From positions 132,383 to 196,382 of the forward strand of contig NZ_JAJQXA010000009.1 of assembly GCF_021245985.1 (NCBI RefSeq): DNA of 64,000 nt, written 5' to 3'. This document shows, piece after piece, positions 51,257 through 58,850 of the stretch. The notes beneath the pieces were generated by a model that saw only the letters and a list, made by a program, of their open reading frames with translations, ran no database searches and was not told where the DNA came from. The DNA comes from Flavobacterium soyae (GTDB lineage: Bacteria > Bacteroidota > Bacteroidia > Flavobacteriales > Flavobacteriaceae). Numbering within the stretch: position 1 is the first letter of the stretch; each line of letters opens with the position of its first letter. Made by a program: the position numbers and the translations under genes.

Positions 51257-52146
51257 AAGTTAAGCCTGCCTATTGGGATTTGTTATTAAATATAAAAGAA
51301 ACCTATCAAAGCATTGATGTATCAACAGAAACGCTGAGCATTACTTATGAATATAATGTAATAAAAAGTACAGATTCATCTTTGTCAGAATATCTGGCAG
51401 TTATTTGTTTTTATCCTGATAAAGAAAAAGAAGCTTTTTTTAAAGTTTTATATAGTGAGACTTTTCCAAAACAGCTAAAAAATGTTTTTAACTTGTATTT
51501 GGACTATATATTAGTAAACAAACATTCTAAAATACCTTTCACCTGTGTTCACGTGGCACAAACTATTGATGGTAAAATTGCGACCATGTCCAGAAAATCC
51601 AAATGGATTGGCAATCAGGAAAACTTAATTCATAACCACCGAATAAGAGCACTGGTTGACGCAATACTTATTGGTGGTAATACATTTAGGATTGATAGAC
51701 CGAAGCTGGATGTGAGGCATGTAAAAGGCAAGAACCCTATTAAAGCCATAATTGCAAATTCACCTTTGGAACTTGAAGATTTAACACCGGGCAAAACATA
51801 CCTTTTTAGCTGTAAAAACTTGTCCTATAATCATATGCCTCCCAATGTAGAAGTAGTTAATATTAGTGATGGAACTGAGTGTATACCTATAAGATCATTA
51901 TTAGAAGTTTTGAAACAAAATGGTGTACATTCTGTTCTTGTAGAAGGAGGAGCTTTAACGATTAGAAGATTTATTGAAGATAAAATGCTGTCAAGAATAG
52001 AATTTCATATTGCCCCAATGTTATTTGGTTCAGGTAAAAATGGAATTGAATTGCAGGAAATTCAAGATTTAAACGAGGCAATATGTTTAAATAATCCAAA
52101 GTATTATAATATAGGAAATGCTATCATGATAGTTTCAAATTTATAA
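51253..52146 (+). CDS. RibD C-terminal-type reductase with novel N-terminal extension
   Basis: 297 residues. From about residue 95 it is a RibD-C / dihydrofolate-reductase-like domain: CVHVAQTIDGKIATMSRKSK, ALVDAILIGGNTFRIDRP, SVLVEGGALTIRRFIEDK and APMLFGSG. In riboflavin synthesis this domain reduces the ribosyl chain of the RibA product to ribityl with NADPH. The deaminase domain of RibD is missing. In its place is an N-terminal part of about 90 residues I do not recognise. With the RibA gene in the same operon, it could act on the RibA product. Confidence 0.88.
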   Translation: MKVKPAYWDLLLNIKETYQSIDVSTETLSITYEYNVIKSTDSSLSEYLAVICFYPDKEKEAFFKVLYSETFPKQLKNVFNLYLDYILVNKHSKIPFTCVHVAQTIDGKIATMSRKSKWIGNQENLIHNHRIRALVDAILIGGNTFRIDRPKLDVRHVKGKNPIKAIIANSPLELEDLTPGKTYLFSCKNLSYNHMPPNVEVVNISDGTECIPIRSLLEVLKQNGVHSVLVEGGALTIRRFIEDKMLSRIEFHIAPMLFGSGKNGIELQEIQDLNEAICLNNPKYYNIGNAIMIVSNL

Positions 52147-52149
52147 TTT

Positions 52150-53097
52150 ATGAGAGTAAAGGCATTTTGGCATAACGATAAAAACACATCAGAAATAAAA
52201 ACTGAACAGCTTAATTTTAGTAATATAAATCAAGCTGTTACAATGCACGCCAGGTATTCTTCAATAAGTATAGGTACAGAAAAACTCGTTGCTAACGGCG
52301 AAATACCCCTAGATCTTTATACTAAAATGAAAGTGAATTACATGGGAGGGAGTTTTGATTTTCCTATAAAATATGGCTATTCATTAGTGGGAGAAACTGA
52401 TGACCATAGATGGGCGCATGTCATGCACCCGCATCAAGATCAAATTATTGTTAATGATGATGATTGTTATTTTTTCTCTCAGGAAGACATAGATCCTGTT
52501 GCCGCTACCCAGTTTTCTAATCTCGAAACCGTAATTAATGCCATTTGGACATCTAAAGTAAAACAAACAGATATTGTTTTAGTTTGTGGTACCGGAAGCG
52601 TTGGTATTTTATTGGCTCAAACAATAAAAAAATATATTGGAGCGACAGTATTTGTTCAGGAAATAAATCCGGTAAAAAAAGAAAAATTAAAAGACTTTGG
52701 GTTTGATTTATGTGCAGATAACCTCGAATATGATATTACATTTAATGTGTCAGCCAATCAAAAAGGGTTGCAATATTGTATCGATCATACAGTTGAAGAA
52801 GGTAAAATAATAGAGTTAAGCTGGTACGGAAACAACCCTGTTTTGCTGCAATTAGGTGGAAATTTTCATTATAAAAGACTGCAGATTATTAGTTCGCAGG
52901 TATCTTCAATACCACATGAGAAAAAAGAGGTTTATAACTTTTTGACTCGAAAACAATTAGTAGAACATTTATTAAAAACTATTGATTATAAGGTTTTTAT
53001 ATCGAACACAATTCTCTTCGATGAACTCCCTCTTTATTTTGATCAAATTAGAAAAAACAAACCTAATGAAGACTTCATAACTATAGTAAAATATTAA
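52150..53097 (+). CDS. Medium-chain dehydrogenase/reductase (zinc-binding alcohol dehydrogenase-like)
   Basis: 315 residues. The N-terminal GroES-like half has SISIGTEKLV, FPIKYGYSLVG and HVMHPHQDQ. The nucleotide half has LVCGTGSVGILLAQTIKKYI (Rossmann GxGxxG) from about residue 145. The structural four-cysteine zinc lobe is not visible. The layout resembles the BchC-type branch of the superfamily. It should oxidise or reduce an alcohol in the cluster's pathway. It begins 4 nt after the RibD-C gene. Confidence 0.83.
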   Translation: MRVKAFWHNDKNTSEIKTEQLNFSNINQAVTMHARYSSISIGTEKLVANGEIPLDLYTKMKVNYMGGSFDFPIKYGYSLVGETDDHRWAHVMHPHQDQIIVNDDDCYFFSQEDIDPVAATQFSNLETVINAIWTSKVKQTDIVLVCGTGSVGILLAQTIKKYIGATVFVQEINPVKKEKLKDFGFDLCADNLEYDITFNVSANQKGLQYCIDHTVEEGKIIELSWYGNNPVLLQLGGNFHYKRLQIISSQVSSIPHEKKEVYNFLTRKQLVEHLLKTIDYKVFISNTILFDELPLYFDQIRKNKPNEDFITIVKY

Positions 53098-53112
53098 CCC
53101 AAACATAAAAAT

Positions 53113-53487
53113 ATGTATTTTGTAAAAATTAGAGAAAGCATGATGATTGCCCATTCCTTAAAACATCCTTTTTTTGGACCGGCACAAAATGTTCATGGAG
53201 CAACGTTTGTAGTAGACGTAACATTTAAAACCACAAGCCTTGACAAACATAATGTTGTAATTGATATTGGCTTGGCGCATAAAGTAGTAAAAGAGATATT
53301 GTCAAAACTTGATTATCAAAATTTAGATGATTTGGATATTTTTAAAGGTAAACTTACCACCACAGAGTTTATAGCCCGATATGTCTATGATGAAGTCAGT
53401 TTAAATGTAAAATCTTATTTTGAAGGTAAAATCAGCGTTTCAATAAAAGAAAACCCCAATGCCTGGGCTGGCTTTGAAGAGAATTAA
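53113..53487 (+). CDS. 6-pyruvoyl-tetrahydropterin synthase/QueD family protein
   Basis: 124 residues, the normal length of the family. IAHSLKHPFFGPAQNVHGAT followed by FVVDVTFK is the T-fold start, VIDIGLAHKVVKEI the central helix, and TTEFIARYVYDEV the conserved C-terminal glutamate helix. Of the usual three zinc histidines, the first (AHSL) and the one in VHGA remain, but the second of HxH (normally HGHNY) is alanine. The activity may therefore differ from QueD or PTPS. The family acts on pterin triphosphates derived from GTP. Confidence 0.82.
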   Translation: MYFVKIRESMMIAHSLKHPFFGPAQNVHGATFVVDVTFKTTSLDKHNVVIDIGLAHKVVKEILSKLDYQNLDDLDIFKGKLTTTEFIARYVYDEVSLNVKSYFEGKISVSIKENPNAWAGFEEN

Positions 53488-53525
53488 TACAACGACAGGC
53501 CTTAAAAGTCATAATAAACAATAAT

Positions 53526-55220
53526 ATGATCGCAGTTACTATTTATTTATTCCTTAATTTTTTGCTATTTGTTCCTTTGTATTTTTTCAATAAAGAAACT
53601 TCTACCTTTTTGCCTATAGATCAAATTTTCGGGCAAAAAAGCTTGCGATTAGCAAGGGCAGCATTATTTGGACGAATGAATAAAGACATATTTCGACTAA
53701 ACATAGAGTTCGCAATAGTTATACTTTTATTGTCAATATTGAAAAATTATATTAATTTTCAATATGTAGCTGTTCCATATCAAATATATTACATACTTAC
53801 CTTAATTGTGTTTTACTATCACTATAGTATTTATGGTATTTACAACACTTTTCCTGCGATTAGTTCTGATTTTAAGCTCATTATAGAAGGTTTAAAAATT
53901 GCATGGGCCGGCTATAAAAAACAATTACTACTTGGTATTGGTGTTTTTTTAATTTTATTAGTTCTTATTATTAAGTTAAACACCATAATGCTTGCACAAA
54001 TTCAAAATACGAATGTCATAATATTACAGATACTCGCATCGATTATTGTATTCATACCACTTAGACACTTTTTTTTTCGCCGTATAAACTATATTTATTT
54101 GCAGACAGAGGGCGGTTTTGAACACTATTCAGGTATGGGAATTCAGGCTCTTTCATTTTTAATTAGTTCTAATGTCTTTTTTAGTAAAAAAGCAAAGAAC
54201 GAGATAGCTTTAATACCTCAGATTTATAACAAAACTCAGCTTATATTATCGAAAGATCAAACACTAAAGCAAAGCCCTAATATTTATTTTATAGCCCTGG
54301 AATCCTACGGAGCCATTTTATACGAAAACGAAGCCTATACCCAGCCGTACATTCAACTATTGGAAACCATGGACCAAAAAATTCAAAGTGACCAATGGCA
54401 CGCGGCAAGTTTCTTATCAAATTCACCTGTAAGCGGTGGCGGCTCATGGATGGCATTTTTTTCCGTTCTCAAAGGCATACAAATAAAAACAGATTCCCTT
54501 TACCGTAAATTAGCCCAGCTAAGGGATAAATATCCTGTGCAATCCGTTTTCACGGTATTAAGAAAATTTCAATACAACACTTTCCTGGTTTCAGGAATTG
54601 GAGGGTTTGAAAATTTAAAAGTGCCATGGAAAGAAATTTTAGAATTTGCAGATGTACAAGATGTCGTTACCCACAAAGATCTCAATTATACAGGTCCGTC
54701 GTTTATTTTTGAGTCAGCACCAGATCAGTACTTTCTCAATCGGTCAATTCAAATTATGAAAGAAAAAAACCAGGGTAAGCCTCTCTCTTTTTTTGTAGAA
54801 ACTCTCAATTCTCATTACGATTTTTATACCCCCACAGTACTCCTGGATCAATGGGAAGATTGTAATACCACTTCTTTAGAACATTATAAACCAACTGATC
54901 CAAAAAACAATAATAAAGAGAATTACTTTGAAGCCATTAAATATCAATTAATGACCATTGAAAACTTAATTTTAAACGAGTCGCAGGATACTATTTTTGT
55001 CATTTTCGGAGATCACCAGCCGCCGATGATAACAACTGATCAAAACTCGTTCAAAACCCCTGTACATATCATTTCAAAAAACAAAGATTTTATTACATTA
55101 TGGCATCAAAAAGAATTTTCAAAGAGCCTCGTCATCGACACTGAGAAAACACCAATCGTCCATCATCACGAATTAAAAAACTTATTTCTAGAATGTTTTT
55201 TGAAGCAATATTCAGTATAA
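53526..55220 (+). CDS. LTA-synthase/sulfatase-type membrane transferase
   Basis: 564 residues. About five transmembrane helices in the first 210 residues are followed by an extracytoplasmic alkaline-phosphatase-superfamily domain. YFIALESYGA supplies the first metal ligand, SPVSGGGSWMAFFSV the likely serine nucleophile region, and FVIFGDHQPPM the Asp-His pair. This is the layout of lipoteichoic-acid synthases and phosphoethanolamine transferases, which move a phospho-alcohol from a phospholipid to an outside acceptor. As last gene of the run it may release or transfer the exported product. A terminator follows. Confidence 0.85.
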   Translation: MIAVTIYLFLNFLLFVPLYFFNKETSTFLPIDQIFGQKSLRLARAALFGRMNKDIFRLNIEFAIVILLLSILKNYINFQYVAVPYQIYYILTLIVFYYHYSIYGIYNTFPAISSDFKLIIEGLKIAWAGYKKQLLLGIGVFLILLVLIIKLNTIMLAQIQNTNVIILQILASIIVFIPLRHFFFRRINYIYLQTEGGFEHYSGMGIQALSFLISSNVFFSKKAKNEIALIPQIYNKTQLILSKDQTLKQSPNIYFIALESYGAILYENEAYTQPYIQLLETMDQKIQSDQWHAASFLSNSPVSGGGSWMAFFSVLKGIQIKTDSLYRKLAQLRDKYPVQSVFTVLRKFQYNTFLVSGIGGFENLKVPWKEILEFADVQDVVTHKDLNYTGPSFIFESAPDQYFLNRSIQIMKEKNQGKPLSFFVETLNSHYDFYTPTVLLDQWEDCNTTSLEHYKPTDPKNNNKENYFEAIKYQLMTIENLILNESQDTIFVIFGDHQPPMITTDQNSFKTPVHIISKNKDFITLWHQKEFSKSLVIDTEKTPIVHHHELKNLFLECFLKQYSV

Positions 55221-55276
55221 GGCCATGTGATTTCGGTAGATATAGTATCAATTAGATGTTTATAGATGATAAAAAC

Positions 55277-55306
55277 AAAAACCTATTTCGTAACGAAATA
55301 GGTTTT
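55277..55306 (+). terminator. Terminator of the pterin/flavin-like cluster
   Basis: AAAACCTATTTCG pairs with CGAAATAGGTTTT around TAA and runs into T6. Confidence 0.85.
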
Positions 55307-55368
55307 TTCATGTCTTTTTTAGATTCTATAAAAATTTTAAAAGGAAGAATAATTGTATCTTACTTAGG

Positions 55369-55392
55369 ATCTTCAAATCTTCAAATCTTCAA
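55369..55392 (+). repeat. ATCTTCAA tandem repeat, 3 copies
   Basis: The 8-bp unit ATCTTCAA is repeated three times in a row without change in the spacer after the cluster. Confidence 0.8.
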
Positions 55393-55544
55393 ATAAATGG
55401 TTCGAACTCTGTAACCATCACGGGTGCAAAAAAAGTAAAAAGCCCGTAAAATATTGATTTCACAGTTTTTCTCCATACTACTTACATTCTGAATGTTTAG
55501 CGTATGCGGAGAGACGTTCAAATTAATTGCTTAGACCTATGATG

Positions 55545-55700
55545 TTATAGGCTCGCAATTTTTAAAATAGATGCAAAAAATAGTATAATAGTATAAGAAA
55601 TAATTAACAAATGGGCAGATTTTAATTTCTTTCCCTTCCAGGTTAAATTTGTGCTGCCTTTTTTACTACCCCGAATGTCTTTTTTCTCTAGCTGATTCAT
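55545..55700 (-). CDS. Possible 51-residue single-pass membrane protein
   Basis: An ATG at 55700 opens a frame to TAA at 55545. It has a basic start (MNQLEKKDIRGSKKG, then WKGKKLKSA) and one hydrophobic helix (HLLIISYTIILFFASILKI) near the end. The positive-inside layout is convincing for a small membrane protein. It is 192 nt downstream of the kup stop on the same strand and could be co-transcribed with it. I know no family for it. Chance occurrence in a 671-nt spacer cannot be excluded. Confidence 0.45.
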   Translation of the reverse strand: MNQLEKKDIRGSKKGSTNLTWKGKKLKSAHLLIISYTIILFFASILKIASL

Positions 55701-55891
55701 AATGATTTAGGTTTTTCAGGATAATAACAAACATAGTACCTTTAATTTGCTTGTATTCTAAATAACTCATTATCAATGGTTTATTTTTTCGGATAATTTT
55801 CTGTTACCAAATAAATACTATCAAAATGATAATATGTTTCTCAAAATGAATGGTTTAAGAGGAAAGACTAAATTAATTTTCGATATAATCC

Positions 55892-57865
55892 TCAGATATT
55901 TGCTGGATGCTTTGTGGAAGATTTTCTTTTTAATTTAGAACCTTTATGAAGAGTTACAACTAATGGATATTTTTCTATTATAAGATTACTTTGATCCAAA
56001 CCAAAATTAATTTCTTCTTTTACTGCCAAATATTTTAAATTGTAGTAGCTTTTCATAATAAAATTTTTCCAAAACGGCATATTGTTATCATAAGACAAAA
56101 AGCTGTCCCTTACAACAAATTTAAAATCTCCTATAGAGGAAGAGTGTTTGTATTTGAACTCATTACTTTCCTGAAGATTAACTTCTTTATTTTTAATCAT
56201 TTCTTTTACCACTTCTCTAAAGAATAAATCAAGCCGTGGTTCTTCGCGAAATCCTAAATCAAAGTTTATAAAGTATATATCATCTTTTACAATTGTATCA
56301 ATCTCATAATTTACTCCATAAGGTTCGTCCAGAACATTGACATGAACAAACCAATAATTGTCTGCGCGTTTTGGAGTACCATAATTAAATATAGAATTTA
56401 TTAAGTTTTTCTCCAGTTTGTGCAGGCTTTTTGAATAGGTGAGAAATACAATATTAGTTGCATATTTTGGGATACTGGTATCTGTGCTTAATTGTTGGAG
56501 TGAAGGGAGATAATTTGCTATATCTGTGAACTCCATGAGTGCAGATTTTGTATTCTGGCCTTTCCACCAAATGTACATAATTATGAAAAGCGTAAATCCA
56601 ATAACTAACGTAATCCATCCGCCTTCACCAATTTTTTGAAGATTGGCAATAAGAAAACTAAATTCGATGCAGACAAAGAGTGAAGTAATGAGTATTACCC
56701 AGACTATCGGTACTCTTTTAGCGCGTAAGTAATAATAAATTAGTAGGGTGCTCATAATCATGGTAAGCGTTACACTTAATCCAAATGCAGCTTCCATTTT
56801 GGTGCTTTCCTTAAAATGGAGCACCATAAAAACACAACCGATCATTAAAAGCCAGTTTATGGCAGGAATATAAAGCTGTCCTTTAATGTTTCCTGGAAAT
56901 AACACTTTATGCCTTGGCCATAAACCAAGACGAATAGCTTCATTAATCAAAGTAAAGCAGCCGCTGATCAGGGCTTGTGAGGCAATAATAGTAGCGGCTG
57001 TAGCAATAATCAATGAAAGCCAGAATATTTCCTGAGGAACGATATGATAAAATGGACTAACATTGCCAATAGTTTCTCCTACATGCCCCATAAGCCATGC
57101 GGTTTGTCCGGCATAACATAAAATAAGTGCTATTTTTATAAAAACCCAGCTGATACGTATGTTGTTTCTGCCGCAATGCCCCATATCACTATAAAGTGCT
57201 TCTGCTCCGGTAGTACATAAAAAGATGCTTCCTAAAAGCCAAAAACCTTTTGGTTCAAGAACTAACATTTTATATGCATAATATGGGTTTAGAGCTTTTA
57301 ATACAGCAAAATTTTCACTTAAGGAAATGGCTCCGATTACGGCAATAAAACCAAACCAAACTACCATTGCAGGCCCAAAAACTTTACCAATTTTATCTGT
57401 ACCAAATTGCTGGAATATAAAGAGACCAATTAAAATTCCAATAATTACAGGTACGGTATTAAAGCCGGGAATAACATTCTGTACTCCCTCAATAGCCGAT
57501 GCAACAGATATTGGAGGAGTAATAATACCATCAGCCATTAAGAATGCACCTCCGGCCATAGCAGGAAAAATAAGCCATTTTCCCCAGTATCTTCTTATTA
57601 GAGCATATAGAGATAAAATACCTCCTTCACCATTATTATCTGCCTGCAGTGTTATAATGACATATTTTAGGGTTGTCTGAAAAAAAAGGGTCCAAAAAAT
57701 ACAGCTTAAACTCCCGAGAGCTATGCTTTCAGTAATGATACGGTTATGAAAAACGGCATTGAGTGTATATAGGGGTGAGGTTCCAATGTCTCCAAAGACA
57801 ATTCCTATAGCAATAAGTGAACCTGCGAAGGTTATTCTTTGGTGAAAAGTGGCTGTATTGTGCAT
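55892..57865 (-). CDS. kup: KUP/HAK/KT family potassium uptake protein
   Basis: 657 residues. Twelve or so transmembrane helices include the conserved start AIGIVFGDIGTSPLYTLNAV, ADNNGEGGILSLYAL and ALYSDMGHCGR. A cytoplasmic C-terminal part of about 190 residues follows, with YFINFDLGFREEPRLDLFFR typical of the family. Kup proteins import K+ driven by protons. The length is close to the usual 620-660. It is monocistronic or linked to the small ORF downstream. Confidence 0.94.
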   Translation of the reverse strand: MHNTATFHQRITFAGSLIAIGIVFGDIGTSPLYTLNAVFHNRIITESIALGSLSCIFWTLFFQTTLKYVIITLQADNNGEGGILSLYALIRRYWGKWLIFPAMAGGAFLMADGIITPPISVASAIEGVQNVIPGFNTVPVIIGILIGLFIFQQFGTDKIGKVFGPAMVVWFGFIAVIGAISLSENFAVLKALNPYYAYKMLVLEPKGFWLLGSIFLCTTGAEALYSDMGHCGRNNIRISWVFIKIALILCYAGQTAWLMGHVGETIGNVSPFYHIVPQEIFWLSLIIATAATIIASQALISGCFTLINEAIRLGLWPRHKVLFPGNIKGQLYIPAINWLLMIGCVFMVLHFKESTKMEAAFGLSVTLTMIMSTLLIYYYLRAKRVPIVWVILITSLFVCIEFSFLIANLQKIGEGGWITLVIGFTLFIIMYIWWKGQNTKSALMEFTDIANYLPSLQQLSTDTSIPKYATNIVFLTYSKSLHKLEKNLINSIFNYGTPKRADNYWFVHVNVLDEPYGVNYEIDTIVKDDIYFINFDLGFREEPRLDLFFREVVKEMIKNKEVNLQESNEFKYKHSSSIGDFKFVVRDSFLSYDNNMPFWKNFIMKSYYNLKYLAVKEEINFGLDQSNLIIEKYPLVVTLHKGSKLKRKSSTKHPANI

Positions 57866-57934
57866 TGATGGTTTTTATTCAAAAATAATAATTTTAACTA
57901 AAAACATTGAACTTTAATTAAATAATATAAAGAC

Positions 57935-58050
57935 TTGCTGTTAAAAATAATAGTTATATTGCAAATTCAGGTGATAATTGATCACTCATTTCCAATAAAA
58001 AGTGATTAAACATGTACATACATAAACTCGCACCAGTAGTGCGAGTTTTT
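57935..58050 (+). ncRNA. Candidate orphan small RNA with intrinsic terminator
   Basis: TTG at 57935 and the near-consensus TTATATTG at 57954-57961 look like a promoter. A stem GTGAT-AATTG-ATCAC follows at about 57971-57985, and the perfect hairpin ACTCGCAC-CAGTA-GTGCGAGT with T5 closes at 58025-58050. On the plus strand there is no gene before this terminator, so a transcript of about 80-85 nt is suggested. It lies between two leftward genes (kup and the barrel protein). Confidence 0.4.
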
Positions 58051-58148
58051 AATTAAGAAATTTGGATTTAGTTTGTTTAAATCTAATGACATATATTGAA
58101 AATCAAGTGTTTTTCTTTTCATACCACCTCTGAGAGTTTGCTTATATT

Positions 58149-58790
58149 TTATTTAAAAAAATACCCAATCGTTATTTGAAAAACCCTATTTTTCATATCA
58201 TTGTTTATGAAACGATTAACATCACTTTCTTTAAAAACATTCGAATACGAAATATTATATCTTAAGTCAGTATAAAATTTATCTTTGAATTGATAACCTA
58301 ATCCAAAATTTACTGAGGTATCTATACCGCTTGAATAATTAAGCAAATCAAAACTATCCTTGTTTTGATACCCTAAAAAATTATCCTCGTACTTGTTTTT
58401 AGCATTAAAAAGAATTCCTATTTGAGGTCCGGCTTGCAGACTTAATCCGTTTAGTACAAAATATTTTAGCATAACCGGAATGTTTAAGTAATTCAATTCG
58501 ATAGTACCTTTATAGTTTGAATTTATTACATCTTCATCAGAAAAAGAATGCTTGGTTCCCTGCTGGCTGTACAGCAATTCTGGCTGAAGCGAAATTCTTT
58601 TCGTAAGCGGAATTTCGACCATTGCGCCTGCTGTAAATCCGGTTTTGGCTGATGAATTTAATTCGCTTTCATCACAAGTCAGACTTGAAATATTTAAACC
58701 TGCTTTTAAACCCACTTTAATTTTTTGATCTTGAGCTATAGCTGCGGCGCACAAAAACAGTGCGCTTAAAATTAGCATTGATTTTTTCAT
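58149..58790 (-). CDS. Outer-membrane beta-barrel (porin-like) protein
   Basis: 213 residues with signal peptide MKKSMLILSALFLCAAAIAQ. The mature part begins KIKVGLKAGLNISSL and alternates as in eight-stranded barrels (ISLQPELLYSQQGTKHSF, LNIPVMLKYFVLNGLSLQAG, VNFGLGYQF), ending VFQITIGYFFK with a C-terminal Phe. This is the PorT-like/OMP_b-brl_2 pattern of Bacteroidota. It is an outer-membrane protein of unknown ligand. It lies 60 nt downstream of the M4 protease gene on the same strand. Confidence 0.85.
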   Translation of the reverse strand: MKKSMLILSALFLCAAAIAQDQKIKVGLKAGLNISSLTCDESELNSSAKTGFTAGAMVEIPLTKRISLQPELLYSQQGTKHSFSDEDVINSNYKGTIELNYLNIPVMLKYFVLNGLSLQAGPQIGILFNAKNKYEDNFLGYQNKDSFDLLNYSSGIDTSVNFGLGYQFKDKFYTDLRYNISYSNVFKESDVNRFINNDMKNRVFQITIGYFFK

Positions 58791-58850
58791 TGCATTTTGT
58801 TTTTTAGATAGGCAGCTCTAAAATAGTAGAGCTGCCACTCTGCATTATTT

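Noticed and set aside
45063-55220. Prophage or integrative element
   Set aside because: No integrase, phage structural genes, relaxase or mobilisation genes are present; only the tRNA border is suggestive.
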